From Tranzscheliella williamsii (Eukaryota; Basidiomycota; Ustilaginomycetes; Ustilaginales; Ustilaginaceae): a stretch of DNA of 64,000 bases. Both the position numbers and the translations under genes were made by a program. The first letter of the stretch is position 1. The number at the start of each line of letters is the position of its first letter. Positions 11,401 through 21,400 of the stretch are shown one piece after another. The notes under the pieces are model-generated. The model was not told where the DNA came from and searched no databases. It saw only the letters and a list, made by a program, of their open reading frames with translations. Location: contig JALBYF010000050.1 in NCBI GenBank assembly GCA_023212725.1, positions 1 through 64,000 of the forward strand, in the 5' to 3' direction.

Positions 11401-14400
11401 TCATAATGCATTCTGTCTACCCTTCCTTGCAGCTGAGAGGCTTGATTGGAGGCTGCAAGCGTGGCTGCATCGTACACGGCTTTCATCTGTGCAAACTTGC
11501 TAAAGAATTGCAGCAGATCTCGGATTGGCTCTTCCACCAATGTGAACTTGAGCGAACCGGAGCGGAGCCAGATGGAAGAGTCGTAGCCTGGATACGAAGC
11601 CGCGTCCGCCTGGTCGAAGGTCTCGTAAGTGAAATCGGCAAGCTCATCTCCCTGGATGCTCAACAGTTTCTTGAACTGAGGGTCCGCTACGGTTCGCCTG
11701 GCGTTGTCGTAAAGCAGCAGCGATCCAAGGCGAGCAGCGACCCGGATCGAGTTTCCTCGGAGCATGACAGCCACGTCCGCCGTCGATAGCGTCAATGTAG
11801 CAAGCAGGCTGCCGTCGTTATTGAGGCGAAGGATGATCGACTTGAGCTTGACGCGGACTCTCAGCTTCTCCTTCCTTCCTGATGCAGCTTTGCGCTTGGA
11901 GATATCATTCACCGTGTCTGATGGCTTTATGGAAGGCCTCCTGGAAGCTGTGTCGCTAGGGCGCCGATCTGAAGACTTACTCGGTCTCCGTTGTTGCTGC
12001 TGTTGACGTTGTTGTTCTTGTGATGCAGGCGAGTTTTCGGTGGGCACAAAGGTGGTCATGATCCAGTCATAGACAGCTAGTACACTGACACGGGTCAACA
12101 TGACGTTGATGGTCGAGAGTTCGGCACTGACTGTCTGGTCGATGCCCTCATACTTTGTCATGAACTCTGGCGACTCGGGGTTTACGCGGGTATATTTGAC
12201 CCGGACAAGGTCACGGACCTCGGACGGAGATGCTGTGCCAGACGAGGCGTTTGAGTCGCTGGTAGCTGATCGCAAGCCGGCATCGCGGACGTGCTTGGAC
12301 GTGATGAGATGCCTAAACTGCGCGCCTTGGTCGACAATCTTGTCCTCCAGCTCCAAGCTCCTCAAGCCAACGTCGACATCCATATGGTACGGATAGACGG
12401 CAAGATGCAGAAGGAAGCCTTCGAAGCGTGCGTCGACCAAGAGTCGGTCTGGCTGGGAGGGATCCGTAGCAGAGCGGTAGATCGATCCTTGCAGCGTATC
12501 AACCACAAATTCCAGCTCAAACGTCTTTTGGTGAGCATTGATCTTATCGACTGTGGCGTCCTCGGCATCCTGGAAGACATCTTTCGCGTCATCTTCGTCG
12601 CCAGCATCAAGCACATACTCTTCTTCTCCACGTAATTGGCCGACCAGGCGTTGACGTCGAGCTTTGTTGAGGTCCAGCGCACCAGTTTGGCGGGAGAGTC
12701 GACGCTGAGACGTGCCATCTGCATCATCATCATCTTCCTGGGCAGGGCCGTCCACAGGCTCGATCTCTTCATCAATCGTACCAAGATCCTTGGACAGAGC
12801 GCTGAGGCTCTCGGGGTCGTCAAAGTTAGGAATGGCGACATCAATGATACGCATCAAGGTCTTGTATTTGCGGTCGGAGAAGTTGACCCTGAGGGTCGGC
12901 AAGTGTCCCGTCATCTTGAACTTTGTCAGATTGGGCGCCGAAGACAGTATAGAATTGTGCAACGTGAAATCGAGATTGATTCGTTCAAGCAGATGTAGGT
13001 TGTGATCGGTTGCATTTGATTGAAGGCCTTTGATGCAAGACTCGAGGTCATTACCCATGACTAGCTGGGCAGACTCAAGCTTGACGAAGAACCTGTCGTA
13101 CATGAGATCCTCAAGCTGTTTGTAATCTTCGTCTGTATAGGCCTGGTGCTGCTTGGACTTGACGGTGTTGAGGGCGGACTGGTCAGCAAGTACCGAGCGA
13201 ACTGCAATACGACCAGCATCCAGTACCATGTGCTGGCACTGCTTTGTGGTCACGTCTTCGGGAATGATGATGATAGGCGCCTTCACGTCAACGACAATAT
13301 CGATGGTTTTGTGGTTTTGCAAGGCATCCTCGAGACCTGCCCGGGTCTCTTTACGAATACCTTCAATGGTCTCGCTGGCGACGTCAATGAGCGCGCCAAT
13401 CAACTCGAGTTCACTCTCGGGTGGCTTGAAGAAGCGCACGATGGACTCGACAAATCCGCGGTGGTAGATCACCTCCATGGAGCGCATCTTGAGCTCCAAT
13501 GCATTGTCGGCTCTTTCGTCGAGGGGCTTTAGTTCGTATTTGACGTAGAAGAAAGGATTTTCAGGGTCACTTTCTTGCTCCACTTCCTGCTCGATCTGCT
13601 TGAGGTCACCATCACCTGAGTTCTGACGACTTGGATTGTCGAGTTCGTCCTGCTTGACTCTGATCACCTGAGGGTAGAGCGAGTTAGGCGTTGTACCATC
13701 GTAGAGACGCAGGCCACCAAGTGCTACTGCTGCCTCGAGATTATCCTGCCGCTGAATCACATTCGCTTGCAGCGAGTCAAAGACGAGGGAAAGGATATCG
13801 GTACCGCGGGTGTGGTCCTTCAGGGCCACAGATCCTGTTTTGAGCTTGGTGACAAGACGTAGTTTCATAGCATCCCTGGGTACGTCGACGGCTTGAGTAA
13901 GAGCGTTTGCGCTGGCATCTTGGTCCCATTCAATTGCGTCATACAGCTCCTTCCTTTGTTCGTCGTTGAGCATGCCCGACTTGTCTCCATGCTGCTGCTG
14001 TGCACCACCACCTCCCCACACCCAGCTTAGCCATCCGCCGCCGCCACCGGCAGCTTGCTGCTGGCTTCCGCCATGCGCAATTTCCTCTTTCCTTGCTTCG
14101 AGGGAATCTTTGCGAAGTTCATGTCGTGCTATTGACCGGTAGAAGCGAATGTCTTTGTATCCAAGCTTCTTCTCCAGCTCTTCCAGCCGTGTGCCTGCTT
14201 GACTCTGTGCGACGGAAACGCCTGCCTGTTGCTGATTGGTCTTCTGCACCTGTTTCTCCTTCTGTTTGAAGAGTTCCACATACTCTTTGCGATCGTCCCT
14301 ACGCTGTCGGAAATAGTCCCATGTCCAGACCCGGTGTTTCTCATGCACCTCATTGAGAATAGCATGGCCGGCGAACCTGAGGAGAGCGCGAGGGCGATTT

Positions 14401-15377
14401 TCCTCGAGCTGTTCAGCGGTGGGGCGGAACTTGCGATACTGAGCCTGCCGGGTATAAAAGTGGAATAGGTCGGCGACGGAGATGACATCGCGATACTGTT
14501 CATCGTCGAGAGCGAAGCCAAGCTCTTCGAAGAGAAGCTGGGCGTCCATCTTTGGGATCTCGGGTGTCATCTTCTTACGCATGATAAGACGACCGGCACC
14601 GGATACAGGCTTTAATATATACTGGTGACTGGGTGCTGCGCCTTCTCTAGCGATCAAGGCGTTAAACTTCCTTTGCGCCTCCGAGACGTCATATCCGGCA
14701 AGCGATTCAGAGTCGGTGTCCCAATATATAGAGAGAGACTGAAGTCGTGCCAATTTGTGAATGCCGTCGGTACTGTTCTGAATGAAGGTGGGGTTCCAGT
14801 CGGCGTCGGTGGAAACGGCAGAAAACTCGGCGAGGGTGATACCGGCGGAGAAAGGATGTTCGGGGTTGGAGAGACTGTCTTCGTAGCGGATATGTATATT
14901 GCGAACAGTGAACTGCAAATTGTCGATGATCTTGGTGATGAGCGAGCTGGTGAAGGACTGATTTTTCTGTTCATCTTCAGAACTCAGACCCATGCTCTGG
15001 CCGGAATCGCGTCCGAGGAGCTCAGCGTTGGCGAGTTTTTCCTGTTTTGCTGCTTGTGCTCTCTGGTCCTCTTCCTCCTGGTCCACTTCGGCGCTGCTGT
15101 TCTTGGGTGCAGCGAGAAGGTAGACATTTTCAACGAGGATCCTTACTGGCTTACCTTTCAAGTTTGACCACGGGATGGAAAGGGTGAGGTCACCAAGATA
15201 GCCCTCCTTGACGTCTATGGGCAAGCGAAACTTGTCGAGAGCGGAGGTCTTGAGACGAAGGTTGCGAAGCTTGACATCGCCAGACCAAATGCCAACATTG
15301 AGCTGATTTGTGTTCAGACCGTCTACATAGGATGCGAGGAGCCTGTTGAGGAGTGAAGCCAACACTCCCTCCAGCAT
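5478..15377 (-). CDS. VPS13: VPS13 bridge-like lipid-transfer protein
   Basis: A 3299-residue protein in one uninterrupted frame, close to the usual ~3100-3300 of fungal VPS13. The start opens the chorein domain (M-L-E-G-V-L-A-S-L-L-N-R, then G-L-N-T-N-Q-L-N-V-G-I-W-S-G). VPS13-type repeats follow. A VAB-type region begins near residue 2020 (N-R-T-G-Y-R-I-S-L-W) and runs to ~2600. A C-terminal region with G-I-T-A-G-A-N-S-F-F lies near 3080, and a PH-like tail covers ~3205-3299. The family moves lipids in bulk at organelle contact sites and acts in vacuolar/endosomal sorting, mitochondrial contacts and prospore membrane growth. Linkers are Ser/Gln/Asp-rich, for example ~1100-1160. Confidence 0.97.
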   Translation of the reverse strand: MLEGVLASLLNRLLASYVDGLNTNQLNVGIWSGDVKLRNLRLKTSALDKFRLPIDVKEGYLGDLTLSIPWSNLKGKPVRILVENVYLLAAPKNSSAEVDQEEEDQRAQAAKQEKLANAELLGRDSGQSMGLSSEDEQKNQSFTSSLITKIIDNLQFTVRNIHIRYEDSLSNPEHPFSAGITLAEFSAVSTDADWNPTFIQNSTDGIHKLARLQSLSIYWDTDSESLAGYDVSEAQRKFNALIAREGAAPSHQYILKPVSGAGRLIMRKKMTPEIPKMDAQLLFEELGFALDDEQYRDVISVADLFHFYTRQAQYRKFRPTAEQLEENRPRALLRFAGHAILNEVHEKHRVWTWDYFRQRRDDRKEYVELFKQKEKQVQKTNQQQAGVSVAQSQAGTRLEELEKKLGYKDIRFYRSIARHELRKDSLEARKEEIAHGGSQQQAAGGGGGWLSWVWGGGGAQQQHGDKSGMLNDEQRKELYDAIEWDQDASANALTQAVDVPRDAMKLRLVTKLKTGSVALKDHTRGTDILSLVFDSLQANVIQRQDNLEAAVALGGLRLYDGTTPNSLYPQVIRVKQDELDNPSRQNSGDGDLKQIEQEVEQESDPENPFFYVKYELKPLDERADNALELKMRSMEVIYHRGFVESIVRFFKPPESELELIGALIDVASETIEGIRKETRAGLEDALQNHKTIDIVVDVKAPIIIIPEDVTTKQCQHMVLDAGRIAVRSVLADQSALNTVKSKQHQAYTDEDYKQLEDLMYDRFFVKLESAQLVMGNDLESCIKGLQSNATDHNLHLLERINLDFTLHNSILSSAPNLTKFKMTGHLPTLRVNFSDRKYKTLMRIIDVAIPNFDDPESLSALSKDLGTIDEEIEPVDGPAQEDDDDADGTSQRRLSRQTGALDLNKARRQRLVGQLRGEEEYVLDAGDEDDAKDVFQDAEDATVDKINAHQKTFELEFVVDTLQGSIYRSATDPSQPDRLLVDARFEGFLLHLAVYPYHMDVDVGLRSLELEDKIVDQGAQFRHLITSKHVRDAGLRSATSDSNASSGTASPSEVRDLVRVKYTRVNPESPEFMTKYEGIDQTVSAELSTINVMLTRVSVLAVYDWIMTTFVPTENSPASQEQQRQQQQQRRPSKSSDRRPSDTASRRPSIKPSDTVNDISKRKAASGRKEKLRVRVKLKSIILRLNNDGSLLATLTLSTADVAVMLRGNSIRVAARLGSLLLYDNARRTVADPQFKKLLSIQGDELADFTYETFDQADAASYPGYDSSIWLRSGSLKFTLVEEPIRDLLQFFSKFAQMKAVYDAATLAASNQASQLQGRVDRMHYDVIIKTPIVVLPRSADSPDVMTANLGEIYVNNTFSTKDNKEAITKIEAGLRHIRLASRMRYGSQEYHVQMIDDVNISLDMVQSDRAGSTAESASDSPETQIVAKMSDVHVKLTEAQYCFVMELTKSIPRAFAGLAAEAKSDSDSEVQGTKAIPSGPKKVEQQLDNRKLLTDNLVPTSQTTPPKKGSGVDLLPELGTVVHDEDGDVQVHTTLDMFFDVTSIQLELFTAAATGQESLYNAQLARFSLHGSEVKLKMLSDSSLEAEVALKTFTVTDQRPDKDTKFREIIPAVKHEGHQFMMSYSMSGGDDASALALITVDSPKIIFSLDPVFALLSFFTSAFPGTPPCGQDADDTVATAADNSTTGGKQAAPSTEEHSSNGALAFRVNVVDPTIILLAAPERHDTEAIVLSIKQVLMSQQGILALKVDQFGMFMCRMNRTKDTLRLLDNFDLALSMDSRTSAAMQTTSIEIDVEPLVLRVSVRDITMIQSVVNKAIELSSQQSGNNGAKEDQKSLAASQRRQGSGVSSNKTLDSLTQAARPGVGKEDDSSTTAARPRQRLEDAELVVAKESLKADFAGLQVILIGDAHSLPMVDMNISRFSFDIHDWTGDMRANSFLDMYINYYNLSRSHWEPLIDPWGVSFRLDSTTSPRSFNATISSKKRLELNVTNTLIETGFAAMSLLTGDDDQDLQQRNRAPFVIQNRTGYRISLWAEQDERERKSKAAPQHLDDGKDIPWRFDDWKAMREQVHESGGNKLSLQIDGMPWERLRHISVDREGEYMLSLRPKLDKVVHKVQYDVKLRNNVKYITFRSSFKIENKTLIPIEMVILDAEGGLTDQVRRIAPGDDCPVPIEAAYHCRIKIRPDPGFEYDWCHEALNWQDLVKKSTRTLTCQAHDENEAAFRFQSFTIYDRQDPNSRTYPRLTLRLRAPVEIENLLPYDIQYRIFDKNLNHNWSSYLRKGGVSPIHVVELSHLLLLSVDIQSSVFSPSEFAIIATDNPDDFPVEKMLTLADAENLKLNLRLHYSKHPDSGGAFKVQIYSPYIFINQSGLPFALKTKSWLGGAKLIAGQDNGQSAAIRQEPEPFLFSHNSNDRRNRVLMRVGDSQWSKPLSFEAIGSETEVVIPSASRNEEIHVGLTVEDGLGKFKLSKVVKLTPRYLVRNNIGEPINLREAGAADFVTVEPGSRVPLRFLRVGATKQMTLSYPGINNKWSSPFNIEDIGSVHLRMSKAGHHQHLVKAEVLLEGPTIFISLNLENGPWPYMLRNESDYTIQFMQATEREDEGGSGKKIDEAVGKKYELKPRSKMKYAWDYPAATDKIVKLVINGRERNVNILEIGSLLPFKFPAQDGRGSRVISLDVRADGPTQTLVLSNYSEELSNFKLKRQNSTFSRTDTMSSNTSRDAGFVAVDVDTNILTAFNLEFEGVGISLINQNVQELAYVSFRGLELHYTESEVTTAVNVICKWIQIDNQLFGGLFPIVLYPTVIAKDGKDLEVHPTLQASVIMLKDQSHGVLHIKYASVLLQEITAELDEDFLFALYEFSKFQGAAWQLEAEKETDFIEHPREVAEPRGAQSTSDDIYFEILHLQPISLNLSFMRTERVNADEKVSSRNPLIFLFNALTMALGNVNEAPVRLNALVIENVRLSNAVLQQRIIYHYTQGFLMQLYRVLGSADFLGNPVGLFNNVSSGVADIFYEPYQGLVMHGNKELGLGIARGASSFVKKTVFGLTDSVSKVTGSIGKGLAAATMDKEFQSRRRMSRFRNKPRHALYGITAGANSFFTSVASGFEGLALRPLEGAEQGGAGGFLKGVGKGLVGALTKPAVGVFDLASNVTEGMRNTTMVFDQNDIDRVRLPRYIGEDGIVRPYSDREALGQTWLKNVDNGRLMKDSYVAHVDVGSEEGDSVMMLTVSRILYIRTLRLKVMWEVPLSDLSSISLESEGIALILRGGVSGPFLPLPDMSTRNWLFKQVSKVVQSYNTARQA

Positions 15378-16657
15378 AGTAATAACCTACAGCGGTGGCA
15401 ACCGCCGACAGCTCTAATTGTATGGCGTGTTGCTTGGCTTGGCTGCTGGCTGTGCTTGACTCAGAGCGCTGAAGAATGTCTGGGTGGGGAGAGTGCGTAG
15501 TAGCTTGCGATGATAGCGAGGCGAACAAGCCTAAACCATGTGGGTACCACTTGCACCGGAGAAGTGCTGAACACAGAGACGACGGTTTGCGGACGTTGGA
15601 ATAGCGACAATGATGAGAGGGAAGAGGAGTGAAGGCATGATCCATGCACCTAAATCGCAGCGAATCATTTATCAGTGTGAGAGTAACTAAACCACCAAAT
15701 CAAAGATGCGTAGGTTCACCGGGCTATTTCGCTTGTTATGCTAGTTTATAATGCTCGATACACTTGAGTGGCTTCTGACCGAGGACCCCTTTAGCCCTCC
15801 ACACCCATCACCGCGTACCGCTCTCGATCCCTGCAGCGTGACGTCGCGCACGAGACTCAGACTCACCCACTAACAGAAACAAGGGGTGTTAGATCTCAGG
15901 CTTCATGGTGGAAGCCGCTAGCCGTAACACAACCTCGACTCAGCCATGGTGCCTCATTGTGTTAGCTGAGCGCGAGGCGGCACGCCACGACCACGGATCA
16001 CGAAGCACGGGCAGTGAAAGGTGCAAACTTGTCCCATACGGAGGTAAGCCTTGCGCCCTCGTGCGGATGAAGGCTCGTGGAAGGGTACAAGCGTGCAACG
16101 ATCATGTCCGTGAATTGGACTGGCAGTGGAAGCCACTTGCTTCGTCGAAAGAGCAAGAAGCAGCTGTACTCTCGGCGTGCGCTTCTGGCCCGGGATCGAG
16201 CTGATCGACGTCCAGCTTCAAGTCAGCCAGAAGGAGATATTGGCGACGTACAGGAGGATCCACAGCGTCAACATATCCGCCTGAATGCTGCACCTATGCC
16301 CGCTCCCATGCTCAGGCCGGAGCGACAGCTGTCACCATCGTCATTCTCGTCTATCGAAGTGGCAGCAAAGCAGCAGCTGCAACCCCTTTCTTTACGCGAT
16401 TGCAGCCAGTATTCGACCAGGCACGTTGAGCTTGCTCGTGCACAAAGGCCCGAGCATCACTGTTCAGGTATCGTTCAACGTCGAGTGAACGACAATCGAA
16501 GGGAAGTTGTCACCCATGATCTGCCCGCTGCGGTCGAGATGAAAGCCCTCCGCGAGTGGCTGCTGAACAAGCGTAATTGGATCGGAACGCACGAGGCGCA
16601 CAAGACCTGCCTGTCATGTGAACAGACTGTTGGCGGTTGCCCACAGACCGACCTGGC
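15378..16657. other. VPS13 promoter side and methyltransferase 3' flank
   Basis: This 1.28 kb holds the VPS13 upstream region and the 3' flank of the methyltransferase gene; both genes read leftward. A + strand frame reaching 16706 overlaps the methyltransferase 3' end, lacks any recognisable domain and opens with a non-ATG codon. I do not call it. Confidence 0.4.
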
Positions 16658-17779
16658 TCAGTCAAGCTCTGCCCCCATGGTAGATAGCAAGAGCCACTCG
16701 AAATAGTCTTGGCCGGAGGTAGCTGCCTCCTGTCTCCACTCGGTGGTGCCTAGGGCAGTAGGATAGGACCGCAGCCTCTTGCCATCCATCAGATCTGTAT
16801 CGCTTTGTGGCGGTGCGCATCCCAATGTATCCGCACGTCTTTCGCCAACAAAAATGAACAATTCCTGATCTTCGCCGACCGGACCGCCATAGTCTTGTGC
16901 ATCGGATCCAAAGCGATGCCACGCACTGTCTACTGCCTCGCGTGGATTTGGGAGAGGAGAGACGCTTGAGGTGGGGTCTGCAAAAGATAGGCGGCGGCAG
17001 TCCACCGCTTTGAGATCGAACCAAGCACCGAGAGCGGCCCAGAAGGGTTGTTCCTTGATGAGAGAACGGATCTTGTAAGAGATGATGAGCTGAGGCGTAT
17101 TGCCGATCGACGGCGACAGAGGTTCAGAAAGGGCAAGCAGGGAGCGCAGCAGCGGCGGAAGCAGCTCAGGAAAGTAGACCAAATCAGAGCAGACAATATG
17201 AGTAAGTGGGTTCGACGTGTCTGCTGAAGACATTGGCGATAGCTCGGACAGGAGGTCAGCGGCGTCGGTTGAGCTGCCCCATGCAAGGCTGCGAACGCGT
17301 ACATCTACCTGTGCGCATTTCTCTAGCCCAGCTCGACTGACGTTTCTTTTCATCAATGGCACGACATTGGAGAGATCGGTCAAGACCAGGATGTCGGACA
17401 GGGACTCTGGCCGTGTGGATGCACGTGCTTTCAGCTGCTGTGCGAGATGCAGGCCACCGTAGCCTGCTCCGGCGCCAAGCTCCACCGCAACGACAGGCGT
17501 AGCCGATGTAAAGAGAGAGCATGGCGGGTCAAACTCGATCTGGCGTCCAGCGCGGGGCCTTAGGTACTCGGCCAAGAGGTAGGCTGCTTCCCATATTCGG
17601 CCAGCGATACCGTAGTCGTGGATGTCCTGCTGTGTATCCTGATCCCAGCTGGAAGCAGTCTCACTCGAAGACACTGGGCCATGCTCGGCAGTTGGCGTCG
17701 CCTTATAGCCTATCTGGCTACTCGGCTTGATCTGTAGGCCGACAGGAAAGTTAGGATCGCCGGGCATAGCACCTGTCAT
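16658..17779 (-). CDS. Family-16 S-adenosylmethionine-dependent methyltransferase (lysine methyltransferase type)
   Basis: From the ATG at 17779 the protein has 373 residues; a second ATG four codons later (17767) is an alternative. The frame is open further upstream but without an ATG. Residues ~96-111 carry the SAM-binding motif I (V-V-A-V-E-L-G-A-G-A-G-Y-G-G-L-H), preceded by a G-R-I-W-E-A-A motif, the family's usual 'x-W-x-A' approach helix. Later come the acidic loop V-L-T-D-L and the post-II motif C-S-D-L-V-Y-F, typical of METTL21/EEF-KMT-like enzymes. These methylate lysines on translation factors, chaperones and similar proteins; the substrate cannot be told here. It is divergent from SEC8, with ~0.63 kb of shared upstream DNA. 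Confidence 0.8.
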   Translation of the reverse strand: MTGAMPGDPNFPVGLQIKPSSQIGYKATPTAEHGPVSSSETASSWDQDTQQDIHDYGIAGRIWEAAYLLAEYLRPRAGRQIEFDPPCSLFTSATPVVAVELGAGAGYGGLHLAQQLKARASTRPESLSDILVLTDLSNVVPLMKRNVSRAGLEKCAQVDVRVRSLAWGSSTDAADLLSELSPMSSADTSNPLTHIVCSDLVYFPELLPPLLRSLLALSEPLSPSIGNTPQLIISYKIRSLIKEQPFWAALGAWFDLKAVDCRRLSFADPTSSVSPLPNPREAVDSAWHRFGSDAQDYGGPVGEDQELFIFVGERRADTLGCAPPQSDTDLMDGKRLRSYPTALGTTEWRQEAATSGQDYFEWLLLSTMGAELD

Positions 17780-18413
17780 GCCTCTGTGCGGTGTTGCTTG
17801 ACAGCTACGCTTTTCGCTTGGTCTGATCCTTTCCTTTGTCTGCGCTCTCGCCTGGCACTCGGCCCTTGCCGGTGCTCTTGTGGTCGCCCTTCCCCCAAGC
17901 GACTGCCTCCGGTCTTTCCCTCTGGTGCAGTCCCTATGAGGCCGCTGCCCAGGCACGCCGTGATGGTCAATGACGAAAAGAAGTATTTTCCATCGATTTT
18001 CTGTGGGAGTGTAGAAAAGGGTTGGCGATCTAACAACCGAGATAGTGACCGTGTTAGATCTTGGCCCTTTTTCTACGCGGTTGGGCCATCTGAGAGCCTC
18101 CGGTCAAACACCTCATCGACGCTCAGTTGGTGGTGGTGGTGTATGTGTGGTGTGCAGGTATGCGGAGCAGTGACTTTTGAGGTTGGGTGTAAGAGAAGCA
18201 AAGTCACAGTTGTCAGAGATCCACCTTCTTTCCCACCTCCTTGTCCTGGTAGGGCTGACTGGCATCGGCTGCAATCCACATCCCAACGTCATCAGATCGT
18301 TGGTCGCCGTAGGCCTGTCGGCAAAACCTCGCCGCCCGGCGCTGCTCTACCTGAAGCCTGAATCTGTGCAAACGGTTGTATGCGGCGAGGGCTCGCTTGG
18401 TAGACCAGCCATC
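17780..18413. promoter_or_regulatory. Shared upstream region of the methyltransferase gene and SEC8
   Basis: These 634 bases separate two diverging start codons and must hold both promoters. I see no clear TATA box. A short GT-rich run (TGGTGGTGGTGTATGTGTGGTGTG) lies near 18130-18155. Confidence 0.5.
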
Positions 18414-21400
18414 ATGTCGGGCCGTTCCAACACTCTCAGGGATATCCGCTCCAAGATCAAGCACGAAAATGCCAACCTGGGCTCTGGTACCGCTTCTTCC
18501 AGCTTCAGCTCGGCACGCCACCAGGTCCCTAATGTGGGTGATGCCTTCGGCCAGCACCCTGCGCCCACCTCCTCGAGCGGTGCGGCAGGCTCGAGCTTCG
18601 CTCCCTCTGCGTTTTCCCATTCTGCTTCCTATGCTGTGGGCGGTGGTCCGTCCTTTGTCAGTCTTGCCCCATCCGACTCCATCTCTCAGTTCGAGGGTAG
18701 GAGCGGCCATGCATATGCGCCAGCTTCTGCAAATGAACAGCAACAATACGATCAGCTGCATCACTCTGAGCAATACCACCAACTCCAGGGCCAATATCGC
18801 CGACCCAGCAGCCCCACCGCCCAAAGCACAGCTAGCTTTGCCCTCAATACAGATGTAACCGCAGACCCTCACTCCGCTCCCACCATCGCCGGCGACGACT
18901 ACTCGCATCTTGACTCATCCGCCTCCGCCGCAACACCTCACTCACCCCTACGCCCAGCACGGTCGGTCAGGAGACCCCACCAAGCGCCTCCCCTAGAGCT
19001 CTCCAAGGGGCTCGCCTCTGTCACTGGCGCGGTGGGTCACGAAAGATCGAGGAGTGTTGCGCAGCGGCCCCAACTTCAAATCCCACCTGTCCCGTCATCT
19101 CGTTCTGGCGCTCCTACCCCCACTTCCCCCGCTCGATTAGCCCCTGGCAGAGATCTTCTCCACGCTTCTCGCTCCCAGGCTGCTCACGGTCGCAATGGGT
19201 CCAATGCCTCTGCTTCAAATTCGTCAACGCTCCAAACGAACCTCGCATCCGATCGCCATACCCGATCGGCACAGTTGATGGCCCGTGTCGCACGCTCAGG
19301 AACCCCTTCTAGCCAGCCCGACTCTGAGGTCGATGAAGATGTATATGGAGGCATCTCTCCTGTCGACCCCCCTTCGGATGGCCACAATGCTCTTTACGCT
19401 AATCATTCCGACAGCCATCGCCTTTCGGTCCCGGGTAGCCGACCCGAGCGCGATCCTAGGCGGCTTTCTGGAGCGCCACTAGGTTCTCTGACCCACGACC
19501 CAGAACCAGCTGCGCTCAATTCGGTGCTGTCTGCGCTCACTTCAGCCGGCCGCAAGCGTCAAGCTGCCAGGATCATGCGCGGCACCACTGCTGAGGAGGA
19601 GTCGAGACGGCGTCGCAATGAGAAGCAAATGGCACAGGTCACAGACCAGCGCAAGCCGGTCTCTGATTATATCGACCGTAACGATGCGCCTGCCTTTCAA
19701 CCCATTAATGCCGTGCTGCGCAAGGTGAGGACCGAATGGCCTTTTGTAGCCAACGACGACTTCAACTCGGTTGCGCTCGCCCTTTCCATGCTCGACGAAA
19801 GCAGCCTCGGCTCCAACAGGGCCGAGTTCGACAACGTCAAACAGATCATTGAAAAGTCCTTGCAAGGCACGGTCGACGACCACTACGAGTCGTTTGCCAC
19901 CGCCATTACTCTCCACAACAGCGTTTTGCAGTCTCTCACAGCCGCTCAAGCCAGTGTCAGCAGTGCCCGCCGCCGTCTTAGCGATTCGCGCGAGGCACTG
20001 GGCGCCAAGCGAGCCGATCTCGTACAAATGTGGCAGCGGAGCCAAGCTGTCAAAGAGTCGCTCCGCTTGCTCGACCTGGTCGAACATCTCAAGACCGTTC
20101 CCGACCGTCTCGAGAGCCTCATGTCAGAGAAAAGGTTCATACAGGCGGTCAATCTCCTCGTCCGCTCGCTCAAGACCATCGACAGACCTGAGGTTCTCGA
20201 GGTGGGTGCCACCACTGATCTGAGAGCCTACCTTAAGGGCCAAGAACATGCCATGCTCGAAATCCTTATTGAGGAGCTGCATAACCATCTCTACCTCAAG
20301 AGCTACTTTTGCGATTCCAGGTGGAAGAGCTACGTTTCCGGTCAGGAAGAGCTGCCCGTCGTCCAGTTTGGCAGCGATTACCAAAGCCAGAATGCCAAAT
20401 CCACTGCCAATGGTGCCGCGGCAGCCCTTCTCGATCAGCAAGCGGCGCAAGACAGCACGCTGAAGCTCAACAAATACCTTCAGAGCCTCCGGACACGACC
20501 GACGTTTGACCCTAACCTGGCCTCTGACATCTCCGAGGCGGCCATGATGACCTCTTCGCGATCCTTTTCCGCTCTGACGGGCGAGCTGAATGAGTCTGCT
20601 AGCAACAGCACGATCGGTGGCTATGTCTCCACTTCCCATACCGAGGCCAACGGTGGCGGGTTTGACAGCGACTTTGAGCAGAATCCCGAGGCTGACTCGT
20701 TCCTCTACATTGAGATGCTTCTCGAATCGCTTTCAAGGCTGGGCAAACTTGGTACAGCGCTCGACACTATCTCACAAAGGCTGGCGATCGAAGTGTATCA
20801 GCTTGTAGACGCTACCATTGACGAAGTTGACAGCCGCAACGAGCCCTTGCGCCGCTTCTCGATCGCTTTGCGTCCCGAATCGATGCTTCTGGCGTCATCT
20901 TCGGCACTAGCGCGCTCCTTCTCCGAGTCGATGCGTGTCTCGCGCTCCTCTTTCAACGCCAGCACTCGTCCGGTCTCGAGCATGCTGCGCCTCTCGGCAG
21001 GCGAATCGTCTGCTCTGCAGCGCGATAGCGAGGTGATGCGCGACTTGTTCTGGACTCTCTTTTCCAAACTGGATGCCGTACTTCAGGGACACCGAGTCGT
21101 CTACGAGGTCGCTGGTATGATCGCCGGGAGGTCCGGATTCAAAGATGACCTGGCCGCCAAAAAGGTCTCTGGCGTAGCATCTCTAGTCGAGGTCTGGAAG
21201 CCGATTCAGAACGAGGTGCGAACGCTGCTCCATGACTATTTAATGGATGATGAAAGCGGCAACTCATCTCGCAACGCTATCATCTCGGTCAATGACGTCC
21301 TTCGCGATCAGCGGTACGGACGTGACCGCAGCAAGCAGCTTTTTAAGCTCGCCGATGCGGCCACCAAGCGTCCGTCTGGCGCAACAAGAGAAGCGGGACC

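Noticed and set aside
16077..16706. 209-codon + strand frame between VPS13 and the methyltransferase
   Set aside because: It opens with GTG, overlaps the methyltransferase 3' end and shows no family; transcript data would be needed to revive it.
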